Source: Penium margaritaceum
Taxonomy: Eukaryota > Streptophyta > Zygnematophyceae > Desmidiales > Peniaceae
Direction of reading: 5' to 3'
NCBI GenBank assembly: GCA_023375785.1
Contig: SZWC01006867.1
Location: 63,266-127,265 of the forward strand
DNA: 64,000 bases
The position numbers and the translations under genes were made by a program. Position 1 is the stretch's first letter. Each line of letters begins with the position of its first letter. A model generated the notes under the pieces. The model did no database searches. It was not told where the DNA came from and was given only the letters and a program-made list of their open reading frames with translations. This document shows, in pieces, positions 30,651-41,310 of the stretch.

Positions 30651-31504
30651 GCGAGCAACACAACCCACTCTCTTCATTTGGGAGCATGGACAGGATCCAG
30701 CGACTCTCCCTTGCCGAGCATCCTTTCATCAGACTCGATACTTCAGCTCCTGATGAGCTTTCTAGCTGCTTGGTTCCTCAGCTTGTACGCCTTGTGTGCA
30801 ATGTCCTATTTGACCATTATACACTTGTGAGCGTGTGCATCCAGCTCGCCACTTCCTTCTCTTGCTTGGACCTTTGTTGAGGTAGTGCAACCAAAGAACC
30901 TCAAGTGCGAGACATCTGGTTTCTTTCTTGACCAAGCCTCCTTGGGCGTCCCGAGCTGCTTCTCTTGTTGCTTCTTACCACGCCTTCCAAGAGCAGCTGC
31001 CAAAGTGAGATTCATAGGATAGCAATGAGTTGTTGCAGCTTCAGCCAAGAAGCAAGGTGGGAGTTTGGCGTCAAAGAGCATGATTTGTGTCATTCCAAGG
31101 ATAGTCCTGATCATCGACTTGGCAACGCTATTACTCTAGGATTGCATGGCGTGGTGGTCTGGTGATTGATGCCATAATGGCTCAACCAGCCTTTGTACAC
31201 CTTGTTATCACCGCCATTTTTCGGGCGCAGTGCCTTGAACTTCTTGCTTGCTTGCTGCTCTACTATCGCAACAAACGCTTGTAGCTTCTCCCTGACCTCT
31301 GCCTTTGTCTTGAAGAAGTAGATATTCATCTTACAATTGTGGTCATCGATGAAGTTCAAGAAATAGTTGCTGCCACCGTTTGAAGAAGTGCGCAATAGTC
31401 CGCACAAATCAGAGTGAATTAGGTCCAAGATTGCTGCCGCATATTGTCCACTATGCCCAAATGACTTTCTCTTTGCTTTGCCTTGCAGGCATGGCTCACA
31501 CAAC
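30651..31504 (-). pseudogene. Inverted F3: integrase
   Basis: The minus-strand copy begins at the junction with integrase C-terminal codons. Open frames 31111-31503 and 30806-31114 hold CEPCLQGKAKRKSFGH, LIHSDLCG (first catalytic Asp retained, about 31405-31428), FIDDHNCKMNIYFFKT and PKNGGDNKVY (the SDN-type second Asp is Lys-Asn). The Glu region reads as a shifted frame near 31110. It is a mirror image of 29561-30380. Confidence 0.78.
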
Positions 31505-32277
31505 TTCTTTCACTTTCCCTCATCCTTGGCCTTGCATCCCTCCATCCCATGGACCATTTTATGCAACGACATAGCTTGCAGTGTGCTGTGAGCCACATGG
31601 CTAAACAACCTGTGCCACAGCTCAGCATCTCTGTCTTTGGTGGAGTTAGCCGTGATGGTGACGACCTGCAGTGCAACATCAGGCTTTGGAGACTTGGGCA
31701 CTTGAACTGCTGCATATCCCTCAATTGTACTTTCAAAGGGCTTGGTCTGCAACACGTAGAGCCCATCCACTCTTGGAACCTCTGTGAGAAGACTTTCCAT
31801 GGGATAGGAGATCTTGAAACCCTTGTTTTTGACGATCACGACCTCCTCCTCCGTGAAGATGACCATCATGTTGTGGTCCATGATTTTGCAAACCGAGAAG
31901 AGGTTTGCGACAAAAGACGACATGTAGACGACGTTCTCAGCACCGTTTACATTAATGCTGATCAACTTATCTCCCTCGCCTTGTGCATGAACAAGGCTGC
32001 TATAAACACACCCGAAATGGCGTTGGGTGTCCCAAGTGGAGATGAACCCTTCTTTCTCTCTTGAAGAGTGATGGTTTGTGCCTGAGTCAAGCTCGTAGGC
32101 TCCACGCTTGAGTAGTGTTGCTCCCATTGTTGCCGTAACGCTCTCAGCCATCAAGTTATTCAACTCCTTCTTATCCTTTCCTTTGCCCTTGTTTCTACCA
32201 CCATGATCTCCTAAATTCTTCTTGAGAGCCCTGCACTCCCATGCCCAATGCCCAGGCTTGCCAAAGTTATGGCACTT
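31505..32277 (-). pseudogene. Inverted F3: protease and knuckle end of gag
   Basis: The large open frame 31510-32403 covers the knuckle CHNFGKPGHWAWEC (second Cys is Phe, about 32230-32275), a Lys/Gly tail, the intact protease active site ELDSGTNHHSS (about 32065-32100), MVIFTEEEVVIVKN and the pre-integrase AELWHRLFSHVA (about 31585-31630). The apparent start of this ORF lies in the inserted 974-bp element and is artificial; true gag sequence ends at 32277. Confidence 0.82.
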
Positions 32278-32869
32278 TTGAGGATGAGATCTGTGTAGAT
32301 GCGGTCCTGACGTTGGTCTGATAGACTCAATTATTTCACGTCTATTGTTTTTGGGCAAATCTGAGACTGAGAGTGAGCTTTCTGGTCGCCTTACGCTGAG
32401 CACGAATTTTAAGACAGCAAGTTTGCGAAGGGAATAATGCCGTTTTGTGTTAGTTTTTGAATATAGACATGATCACAGTATTTATAGGGCTATTCATCAG
32501 CTTTCCAACGCACGAAAACACGCGTGATTTGGCCAAGTGTAGCCCAAGTTATGCTTGTTGAAGCACAGGTCTCACCCACCACAGAAGCCTGACGCCGCCA
32601 CTCGCCGTGGCGCTTTCCTTCACGTGCGAAGCGCCTCTCCCAAGGCGCATATCCCATTGCACATGGTGTGGGGGTCCCGTGCACTGTTTCCACGCATCTT
32701 CCCCACTTTTGGGTCGCGTTTGGTGATGGGGTGTGACGAGGTTCAAAACCTGTCCGCGGACATGCGGTCAGAATTTTGACAGTCCCCAAGTAACAAAACG
32801 TACTACTGAGTTTCGGACGCCGAGCCAAGTTTTTGGCAAAGTCCTTCAGTAACAACCTGCACTACTGGA

Positions 32870-32911
32870 TCCGGTGGATGATCCGCCGGATCAGGTGGAT
32901 CATCCACCGGA
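32870..32911. repeat. Perfect inverted repeat, 15-bp arms
   Basis: TCCGGTGGATGATCC (32870-32884) and its exact complement GGATCATCCACCGGA (32897-32911) are separated by 12 bp. It can form a stable stem. It lies in the middle of the 974-bp insertion. Confidence 0.9.
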
Positions 32912-32965
32912 CGCCTTGGCAGGCCTATTGAAGCAATTTCTCCAGATGGTGTTTTTGTTAATCGG

Positions 32966-32986
32966 TCCGGTCGATTATCGACCGGA
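32966..32986. repeat. Near-perfect 21-bp palindrome
   Basis: TCCGGTCGAT and ATCGACCGGA are exact complements around a single T at 32976. It shares the TCCGGT/ACCGGA ends of the inverted repeat about 60 bp upstream, so both may derive from one sequence unit. Confidence 0.9.
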
Positions 32987-33251
32987 TTTTGAGTCGCAGC
33001 CGGCTCCCAGAGCCGCTGCGCATACCCCAACTTTGGAAGGCCATATCTCCCTTGATACTTGTCCGATTCTAGCGAAACAACTTCCACCGGATTTAGCGAC
33101 TCGTCAGCTTTACGGGGCAATCCTCTATTTTAGGATCCTAGTAATCCTTGAGTTGCCAGATCCGCCGGAACGGCGTTAACACTTTCTGGCGGCTCATTGG
33201 CGCCTCCCGGCGCCGCACTTGGGCATGCAGAGGGTCATTTCTTTTTTAACA

Positions 33252-34346
33252 GCACTTCCCAGGACGTTTTGAACCCTTTGCATTGCCACCATTACCTCTT
33301 CCCCCACCGCCACTACTTCCGCTGCCGCTCTCACCAGAAGAGGAGTTGTTGCCACGATCAACGTTCTATACAACACAAGCTGAAATGTTAGCCTCACTAC
33401 CGCTACAATGCATGGCCTCGTTGCGTACGTTTTCAGACACTGCCTAATACGTCAAATCCTCCTCCTTCCAACCGCCAAAGACTGATCAAAGGACCCCAGC
33501 TTTTAGGTAGCGCCATGAAGAGGATCATGGCCTGCATGTTTGTGTCGATTTCCCAATTCATTTAGGTCACTTAGTACAGCAATCCTTCAAACTACAGTTG
33601 GAAGTCCGGTACCGACTATCCCTTGCTCACCCTCATTGAAATAAGCTTTTGAAGGATGAAGAGGCAATTTGCAAGTGTCTTTGATTGGTACATAAGTGTA
33701 AGCTTCTTATAAGCCTTTCATGCATGTGTGATACCTTGGAGGTGGACATGTTGTGACTCATGCACTGATGTCACATGAATTGCAAGTGCCATGTCATTTT
33801 TGACACACCACGCTTTATATCTAGTGTCTGTTTTAGAGTTTCAACTTCTTCTCCAAGGAACAAACCCTTATGACAATCTCAAATTGCCATTTCCGCAAGG
33901 GAAAACCTATCCCAGAAAACGTTTATATCCCACAGTTGACTCGCTCAAAAGGTGAGTGTCGTGGGTGTCCTCATACTACTTCTCTGCTTCTTTGCTTCTC
34001 TGCTTCGTTGAGGCCGATGTACGTTCATGTAGGCTGCTGTCTACTACCGGTTTAGAAGGTACGGATCCATTGCTTACCCCTTAGCCATTGATCACCTGCA
34101 AACAAAGAAGAACACACTCTAGTGAACCCAGGGTCCTGCCTCGAAGGGCAAAGCTTAACTTGGTTAGGGCCCAAGGGTCGTACCTCCAAGGGCTGAGCTT
34201 ATCCTTGGCCCTTGTTTGCTAAGTGCCAGCACTCACCGTTGGAGCTGATGGACTAGATAGAGCAGATGGAGCTAATGGAGCTGATGCGCACTACAAGATA
34301 GAGAGGGCGAGAGAGCACGCAAAAGCGTGCCATACAACTAGTAAGT
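33252..34346 (-). pseudogene. Inverted F3: gag 5' part and leader
   Basis: The gag linker (SSSGESGSGSSGGGGRGN-like, about 33290-33350) and upstream fragments of the UBN2 domain can be followed leftward from about 33870, with several stops. From about 33880 to 34346 is leader with the AGCTGATGG-type repeats also seen in F1. It mirrors 27608-28720. Confidence 0.65.
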
Positions 34347-34361
34347 GTGGACCCATAACCC
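34347..34361 (-). other. Inverted F3 primer-binding site, half-tRNA type
   Basis: The minus strand reads GGGTTATGGGTCCAC, one base different from the anticodon-arm complement, two bases after the LTR CA. Confidence 0.75.
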
Positions 34362-34363
34362 TT

Positions 34364-35115
34364 TGTCAACCGGCCTGAGGCAACGAACTAGAAAACAAGG
34401 CCGACACAATGGCACTTGCCATTCGCTCCTAGTAGTTTACTAGGACGAGATATCACCCTCAGAATCACAGTTCCACACTGTGGAGTTCATAGGAATCACT
34501 TCTTTGCAACGTGTCCTTAGAACCTAGACATTTTCGCGCGAGGAGCTAAATCTTGGGGCTTAGACCAACCAATGCTTCTTTAGTGTCTGCCTTTGGTAGA
34601 CAACTGTGTGAGGAGTCTCAAAGGTAAGAACTGTAATCAATGACGGGCAAGTGACAGGTTCTTATAGTCCTGGAGGCAGCCTCTAGCCTAGGCGCGCAGT
34701 GGCCCCTTGGATGAGCCACTTTGAGGACAACCTGGATTACATCATCCCCCTTGCCTACATGGCACTCCCTGTGACCGCCAAGTGGTGCCAGCCACCAGGA
34801 AGGACCTTCGAATGTTCTAAAATGTCTCTGAGAACCTTCATGTTCCCTTTTTGGTCACTAAGAAGATTATTCACTAAGTTGGGATTCGATCTAATGATCT
34901 CTTGCTTGAGAGACTAACTCTGGAATGTCAAAACCACAAGGAGTTGTCCCAGGTAGTGTTTTTTAGCTTTCCTATCTAGTTAAGACTGAGGGGACTTGCG
35001 CCAAACAAGCTGTGCATACCTTTTCTATCTAGACCAGACTTAGGACACTTACTTCAAGGGAGAAATGCATGCCTAGTTCGTCATGTGCCTGTTTAAATGT
35101 CAGCTATGTACAAGG
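34364..35115 (-). mobile_element. Inverted F3 5' LTR, truncated at outer end
   Basis: Collinear with the inverse of 26822-27590. The first roughly 17 bp of the outer end (TGTTGACCTGATG...) are missing; the LTR starts at CCTTGTACATAGC on the minus strand and abuts plus-strand F3 RNase H at about 35116. Confidence 0.8.
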
Positions 35116-35606
35116 GGCATATCAGCTCAACAGAAGAAATGATGGCACAAAGTACACCTCAGGCTTTGTGTGCCTACTGAAAAGTGCTGCACTCAATTGG
35201 AAAAACAGAAGCAAGACTGTGTCTCAACATCTACTATTAAGGGAGAGTACATCGCTCTCTCAAAAGCATGCAAGGAGAAAGAATGTCTACGCCCCTTGCT
35301 TGCTGAGATCAAAGTGCCACAAACGGAAGCAACAAATGTCCGGATTGACATCAAGAGTACCATGAAAATGGCATAGGATGATGTCATCTCTTGGCGCAGA
35401 CCAAGAACATCAACATCATGTACCACTACTCACGCGCCCTGGTTGCAAAAGAGACTCTGGATGTGGAAAATGTATGGACCAAGAAGAAACACGCACATTA
35501 TATGACCAATGCCCTTGATAGCAAATTGCATTTTGCACGTACTCAAGGGATTAGTATAGTCAACGTACCCAATGAAGACAAAGGAAAAGAGGGTAGAGAG
35601 ACATGA
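35116..35606 (+). pseudogene. F3 RNase H domain
   Basis: Three overlapping frames give RNase H pieces: GTKYTSGFVCLLKS (about 35150-35190), STIKGEYIALSKACKEKEC (about 35225-35285), RIDIKSTMKMA (35340-35376; the IDNQ motif is IDIK, Asp kept) and NIMYHYSRALVAKET plus AHYMTNALDSKLH (to 35530). A possible polypurine tract AAGTCCAAGGGATAG at 35628-35642 precedes the F3 3' LTR. RT upstream is absent because the inverted copy occupies that position. Confidence 0.8.
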
Positions 35607-35646
35607 TATCTCATAGTACATAGACAGAAGTCCAAGGGATAGTTTT

Positions 35647-35669
35647 TGTTCTCATATGTGCCTTGTCCA
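35647..35669 (+). mobile_element. F3 3' LTR, first 23 bp
   Basis: TGTTCTCATATGTGCC followed by TTGTCCA matches the start of the F3 LTR at 26822. GTCCA (35665-35669) is the target sequence of the F4 insertion. The LTR resumes at 42051. Confidence 0.8.
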
Positions 35670-36405
35670 TGTTAGGAAAGGGACCATCAGGCTCAGTTTC
35701 AAGTCCATAGGAGCAAGTTCTAGAAACGTACCAGAGGCCTGCTACAACCGTCAATAGAACTCTACTATTGGAAGAATCTGGTGGAAAATTGCCTACGATC
35801 CAAGTTTCAGGCCGATCCAATGGTTGGATTGAGAGTTATGAATTTTCCAAGTTTCCGGGGTCATGGACCGCCGATGTCTAGGTGACCATGGGTGACGGCT
35901 ACATGCCTTAGCCTGAGACAAGAAAAAGGCAAGAGGTCCAGGCTCAAGACCCGATGGTGGTAATATCCAAAAAGGTCCTTGGTCTTTGGATAGCCTTGTC
36001 AGAGTGCTGACTACAATAAAGGAACCTCTCCTTGCTTTTTAGGTGACATGAGTTCCTTGTGTGCTAGCCATTGATACTTGGCGATTCTCCATGCGTTTGT
36101 GGGTTATGTGACCACTAGGAGTGAGCCATAAGAGCATTCTCTAGATTTTTAGGTCGTATTCGACTGGTCAGCCTGATTTCTATGCTGATTTCCTCTCTTG
36201 TCTGAGATTGTGGACTCTAGTGTAGGAGCCTTAGCCCCCATGGCTAAGTGGTGTGACTTGTGAGAGGGCTGACTTGCCCAAGCTCTAGGTGTATATGTAA
36301 TCCATCATGTTGAGTGATTCAACAACCATGCTTCAGCACAACTGCTGCCCTTTCAGACCCATATGCTCGCTGCTCCAAGGCTCCCGCTCTCCTCTTGATC
36401 CAACA
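35670..36405 (+). mobile_element. F4 5' LTR (copy 1)
   Basis: Starts TGTTAGGAAAGGGACC, ends TTGATCCAACA. It matches 41311-42050 and 58470-59208. It contains the conserved stretch CCGATCCAATGGTTGGATTG (35813-35832), a small imperfect palindrome present in all F4 LTRs and again in the leaders. Confidence 0.9.
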
Positions 36406-36407
36406 TT

Positions 36408-36419
36408 TGGTATCAGAGC
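36408..36419 (+). other. F4 primer-binding site (copy 1)
   Basis: TGGTATCAGAGC, the standard plant tRNA-iMet 3'-end PBS, two bases after the LTR. Confidence 0.92.
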
Positions 36420-37040
36420 CATGTTCTGCTAGTTTCAGTCAGCACAGGCCGTCTCTTTGAGAGTGACGGGTTAGGGTGAAACCTTGATCAATTTGACAAT
36501 CGACTACTTGATCTTCAAGTTTGTGACACAAGATTTCCAACAAGCCCAAGATCCAACGGTCGGATTGAGAGTTATGCTCAAAACGAGGCTGGCTTGGGCT
36601 ACACTCTTCTTTATGAATAAGACTGTCGCCTTGTAATGACCATAACTCTCTTTTTTCCATGTCAAATTTTAAAAGTGGCACATGAAAACTGTAGTATTTT
36701 TCCTAAGCTTTCCATTGGTGCAAAAAAAATGCATTGCATTGATTCGTTTGGGTTAAATGCCGTTTACAGGATGGCTGATGTGAGTTGGAGTAGGAGCAGA
36801 AGCATACCCTGTTTTCAAGAAGGCATATATTTCAAAAATCCCTGTTGATGACCCTGTTTCATGGGTTGATCCAAATGGTTTTGAGCTGAATGTTCCACGC
36901 GTGGGCTCTGTTTTCACAATTCCTAGTCTTCTGGAATCTACAGTCCATTTTATGTCAGACAGATTTCTGGCAGAAGCAGGAGCAGAAGCATGGATGATGC
37001 TGCCATCCAAGGGTTGCGTTGAGCAACACCAAGGCTTAAA
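36420..37040 (+). other. F4 leader (copy 1), no gene
   Basis: A 620-bp leader collinear with 59223-59870 of copy 2. It contains the motif CCAACGGTCGGATTGAGAGTTATG (first 20 bases at 36553) also found in the LTR. The minus-strand ORFs here are shadows. Confidence 0.6.
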
Positions 37041-37970
37041 ATGGCAGCAGCAGGCGTTGTGACCACAAACCAGATTTTGGAGAGGCTGGAGGGACATGCC
37101 AAGTTCACATTTTGGACGATCCGTACCCGCCACCGTTTGGAGGAAAGGGGCTTATGGGAGGTGGTGAGCGGCAACGAGTCAGCCCCAGATCCGCAAGCAA
37201 TAGGCACCAGTGCAGCACTGGTGGTGGCGGGAATGACGCCGCAGAAGAGTGCAGCCGATGCACGTTCATCTGGAGCTACACTAGTGGGGTATGAGGAGTG
37301 GAAATAGAAGGATAGGCAAGCCTACAGGTTGCCTGTCAACACCATCTCCAACACGCATCTTCAGTACGTGAGGGACAAAACTACTATAAAGGAGGGGTGG
37401 GACACGTTGTGCAAGAATGATGAGAGGAAGGATCTTACATTCCTCATGCTTTTGGAGGAGAAAATAATGGTGCTAAAAATATAGGGTGGTGAAGGGATGG
37501 AGGCGTACCAAGACATGGCAGAGGAGCTCGCAAAGCAACTGAGAGCGATTGGCAATCCTGTGGAAGAGACGCGCTTCATCCTCCTCTTGCAGAGGGGACT
37601 CCTAACCAGGTACGTCAAGGTGCAAGAGACGTTGGAGTGCTAGCCAACTCTCAACCTTGACTTTATCTGCACATACCTGGTGCAGGTGGAATTGCGTCGC
37701 AATGCTCGAATGCGCAATGGCGGCGGCAGCAGTGAAGCCGCTTTTGTGGCCACAAGCTCACGCGACCAACAACAGCACAAACGGTCTAGACAACAGAGAG
37801 GGAAGAAAAAGGGCAAGTGCCACTATTGCCACAAAGATAAGCACTACAAGAAAGAGTGCTTCAAGTTTGAGAGGGGTGAGAAGGAGCAGCAGCAAGAGCA
37901 CAAAAAGCAGCAGTCTCCACAACAGCAGCGGGTGCAGTTGCAGGAGCGTCAACAGCAGCAGCACAACTAA
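37041..37970 (+). pseudogene. F4 Gag (copy 1), Gln-rich with CCHC knuckle
   Basis: ATG 37041 starts a UBN2-type gag (FTFWTIRTRHRLEERGLWEVV near residue 25, first 20 residues typical of copia gag starts). Stops at 37305, about 37482 and about 37640. The knuckle CHYCHKDKHYKKEC lies at 37818-37859, complete C-X2-C-X4-H-X4-C. It is followed by a Gln-rich tail encoded mostly by CAG/CAA (37880-37968). Copy 2 at 59871 is collinear but has lost the knuckle. Confidence 0.82.
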
Positions 37971-38490
37971 ACCAGTGTGCGTCACTTTGGCAACATGAAC
38001 GTAGCCAAGGAGATGCGCGATCGCCTCTTCATGGCAAAGTCAGACATGTCGCAGATGGAGAAGGCAGATTTGGCGTAGTACAAAGACTCAGAATGCATCA
38101 AGACCCTGACGCACCACAAGGAGTGGTTTACGCAGTTGCTCTCCACTCCCCCCGATCGATTACTTTGGGTGATGATCGGGTGGTGTATGTTGAGGGGATT
38201 GGGATTATGGAGATGTGGTTGGAGCTCCCATGTGGCATTAAAGTGGGAGTGTTCCATGGCATGCTATATGTACCTGATGCTACATTCAACCTCCTTTAAG
38301 ACTCCTCTTTACGCAACACAGGATTGCGCGCCGTCTTCGACGACGACTATGGTTACATCCTCGACAAGGAAACTAGAGAGGAGTTGGCCAGGTCAATGAA
38401 GGAGGGCGACATATACCGCGTGCTGGGGGCAACTAAGGTCCAACGTGAGCAGAGTCTTGCAGTAGTGGTGCAAACAAAGGGTGGTTAGAT
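37971..38490 (+). pseudogene. F4 protease (copy 1)
   Basis: MNVAKEMRDRLFMAKSDMSQ leads to the active site KDSECIK (about 38082-38102), where the Gly of Asp-Ser-Gly is Glu; copy 2 has KDSGCTK. TAG at about 38076 replaces the Trp codon of copy 2. Frameshifts follow; YVPDATFNLL is at about 38268-38297. Confidence 0.75.
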
Positions 38491-39415
38491 CTGGCATGCG
38501 CGCTATGGCCACATCGGCATGCGTGCCGTACAACAGCTTGAAGCAAAGCAGATGGTGCGTGACTTACCCACCATCTCCAACTTTGAGCAGAAGTTATACA
38601 TCGGCTGTCTAGAGGGAAGGCAGCACTGCAAGGCGTTCTCTAGAGTAGGAGAACGTGCAAAGGAGGTACTGGAGCTGGTCCACAGAGCTTTGTGTGGGTC
38701 GATGCAGACCGACTGCTTTGGAGGCTCGAGGTACTTCCTAACGTTTATTGATGATTTCAGTCGTTACATTGTTGTGCACTTCCTTGCTTCCAAGGACCAA
38801 TGCTTTGACAGGTTCAAAGAGCTCAAGGCAATGGTAGAGAACAAGACCGGGAAGAAGATCAAGGCGCTACGCAGCAATCATGGCGGAGAGTACCTGAGCA
38901 AGGACTTCTAGGACTACATTACAGCAATTGGCATCGCCAATTGCTGTAATGTATGCTGTAATGTAGAGTACCTGTGCAACTACTACGCCATGTTTGCTGC
39001 AGAAGAACGTTGTAGTAGAACGCATCAACCACACCATTGTGGAGTCGGCACGCTCCATGTTGCACGCGGCTCAACTGACTTAGGACTTTTGGGCCAAAGC
39101 CGTGAGCACTGCGGTCTACATCAAGGACCACAGTCCAACTAAGGTCTTGGAGCAGATGACGCCGTACGAGGCGTGGTTTGGCAAGAAGCCGAGCGTGGGT
39201 CATCTTTGCACATCTAGTTGCTTAGCACACATGCACGTATCGAAGGAAAAATGGCAGAAGTGGGATGCAAAGAGTGCGGAGATGCTGATGATTGGCTATG
39301 ACGTGGCAAACAAGGCCTATTACCTCTACGAGAGGGATATTGGCCACGTCATCATCTTAAGGGATGTCTTCTTCAATGAAATCAACGTCATTGGCACCAA
39401 CATCATATGAGAAGA
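38491..39415 (+). pseudogene. F4 integrase (copy 1)
   Basis: The open frame 38519-38911 has CLEGRQHCKAF (Cys/His-type zinc region degraded), ELVHRALCG where the first catalytic Asp (HTD in copy 2) is lost, FLTFIDDFSRYIVVHFL, and RSNHGGEYLS where the second Asp (SD) is also lost. It is followed by a palindromic templated insertion at 38915-38953. The C-terminal block 39102-39410 has TPYEAWFGKKPSVGHL and MLMIGYDVANKAYYLYE. It is catalytically dead. Confidence 0.82.
38915..38953. repeat. Perfect 18-bp fold-back in F4 integrase
   Basis: TACATTACAGCAATTGGC (38915-38932) and its exact complement (38936-38953) are separated by ATC. A further partial direct copy TGCTGTAATGTA follows at 38954-38965. 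Copy 2 (about 61699-61735) lacks it, so it arose in this copy. Confidence 0.92.
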
Positions 39416-40640
39416 GACAACAAAACCAGTAGTTGACAAGGTAGTGGGAGCAGATCACCTTCCTCACCCAGTCTCTCCTAACCCTTCTTCTACTATGACA
39501 ATGGGAGAACCACTCTACTCTCCCATGTTTGATGCAACAGATACAACGGCCTCGTTGGCAAAAGTAGAGGAAGGAGATGCACCACGAGTAGCAGCAATTG
39601 TTGTGCCAGCAGCACCGTGCGAGCAGTTCGCAAATGCTCAAGCACCAGGTCAGAGGTTCCCTCTTAGGGTGCGCAATAAGCCTGATGAGGGTAGACATTT
39701 CTGGATGCTGCAGAAACCAGAAGAGATGAACGTCGTAGTTGCAGCAGACTGTGATGAGCCGATGTCATGCAAGGAGGCTATGGATGCACCATGTGCAGCA
39801 GATTGGACACAAGCCGTACAGTAGGAGATGAAATCACAGCTGGACAATGGCACGTGGGAGCTAACCAAGTGTCCACCTGGACGCAAGGTGATCAAGGAGA
39901 AATGGGTGTTCAAGAAGAAGCAGAGAGCAGATGAAAGCATGGAGAAATTCAAGGCGAGGCTGGTCGCCAAGAGTTCCTTGCTGTAGGAGAAAATTGGCTA
40001 CATAGAAACCTTTGCCCTTATTGGAAAGCTTGCCTTTGTGTACTCGTTCCTCTCTTATGCAGCAGCTGGGGACTTCAAGATTCACCACATGGATGTCAAG
40101 AAGACATTCTTCAATGGTGTCCTGGAGGAGGAAATCTACATGGAGCAGTCAAAGGGGTTCGTCATGGATTGACAGGAGTACCTGGTTTGTAAGCTGCACA
40201 AGTCGTTGTATGGCCTGATGCAAGAGTTGCGTACTTGGAACCAGAAATTAGATGCGGCACTGCAGTGCATGGGATTCAAGCGGAGTTAGTGTGACTAGAA
40301 CAAATATTGCTAGTGTATGGGCATAAGATCCGCATGATCATTGTCTATGTGGATGACTTGCTCCTCCTTTCCAAGACCATCTGCAGGAGTTCAAGGAGGC
40401 CACGTAGGAGTGCTTTGAGATGTCTGATCTCGGGGAGGCATCATACTTCCTCGGCATCCAGATGAAACGTGACCGCAAATCACACTCTCTCTTGCTCTAG
40501 CAAAGTGGTTATGTCAAGGATGTCTTGCAGCGGTTCGGCATGACACACGCCAAACCCATCGATACACTGCTAGAGACGCGGTACTACCTTGTGAGCTTCA
40601 GTGGAGAAGCGGATACAGCTGAGTAACAGAAGTACCAGAG
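39416..40640 (+). pseudogene. F4 reverse transcriptase with linker (copy 1)
   Basis: The linker 39444-39824 is open, acidic and Pro/Ala-rich with FPLRVRNKPDEGRHFW. RT starts at QLDNGTWELTKCPPG (about 39838-39880). IHHMDVKKTFFNGVLEEEIY is at about 40080-40138, and YVDD is at 40346-40357 in a shifted frame. Several TAG stops occur (39822, 39984, 40289, 40297, 40410). The catalytic pair is intact but the frame is not. Confidence 0.82.
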
Positions 40641-41253
40641 TGTCGTCGGCGGCCTCATGTACCTGATGGTGGAAACCAGGCTGGACCTCTTACATGCTGT
40701 GAGCGTTGTGAGCCAGCACATGGCTAATCCCGGACCTGAGCACCAGAAGGCAGTGAAGCGGATCTTCCGCTACCTTTCTAGAACCATCAACATCGGCATC
40801 ACCTGCAACGGCAAGAGCAACAATATCATGAGCTACACAGATGCAAATTGGGCTTCAAACCCTGAGGACCACAAGTCCATCTCTGGAAATGTGTTCCACA
40901 GGAATGCGGGGGCCATCAGCTGGTGTAGCAAGCGGCAAGTGGTCGTGGCCACCTCAAGTACGGGATCTGAGGATGTCACTCTCAGCTTTGGAGTCAAGGA
41001 TGTAATTTGGATTAAGCGTCTAATGGTGGACATGAGTGGGAGTTCACCAGTTCCGGTTCCCATGCGCGTCGACAATCAGAGCGCAATCACACTTGTCAGG
41101 AACCCCAAGCACCATGCTTGCCCCAAAGAAATCAACATCGCCTACCAATTCAGTAGACACATGGTGCAGGAGGGTGCTATGAAGCTGGAGTTTACTCCAA
41201 CCAGCAAGCAAGTCGCTGATTTCTGCACTAAGCTAGCGACTCATGAGAAGTAG
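40641..41253 (+). pseudogene. F4 RNase H (copy 1)
   Basis: A nearly intact open frame of 198 codons (40657-41253) after a TAA at about 40624: NPGPEHQKAVKRIFRYLS, SYTDANWASNPEDHKS (catalytic Asp), TSSTGSEDVTLS where the usual AEAEY Glu context is changed, RVDNQSAITLVRNP (Asp present), FSRHMVQEGAMKLEF and QVADFCTKL. The native stop is TAG at 41251. This is the longest preserved pol fragment of F4. Confidence 0.87.
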
Positions 41254-41310
41254 CAGCTCTCCATGAAGGCATATGGACTCAGCTCACTCTTACTGCTGCA
41301 AAGTGGGAAA

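Larger units (their letters stand above)
32278..33251 (-). mobile_element. 974-bp solo-LTR-like insertion, unknown family
   Basis: This block interrupts the F3 knuckle codons and is flanked by GCACTT on both sides (32272-32277 and 33252-33257). On the minus strand it starts TGTTAAAAAAG and ends CATCCTCA, like an LTR. A TATAAATA box lies at 32486-32479, about 765 bp from its 5' end, an LTR-like layout. It is GC-richer than its host and contains two strong palindromes (32870-32911 and 32966-32986). No relative occurs in the window and it encodes no domain. Confidence 0.65.

Noticed and set aside
31483-32064. Plus-strand 193-codon ORF
   Set aside because: Shadow of the inverted F3 protease and pre-integrase, whose motifs (LDSGTNHHSS, ELWHRLFSH) are clear on the minus strand.
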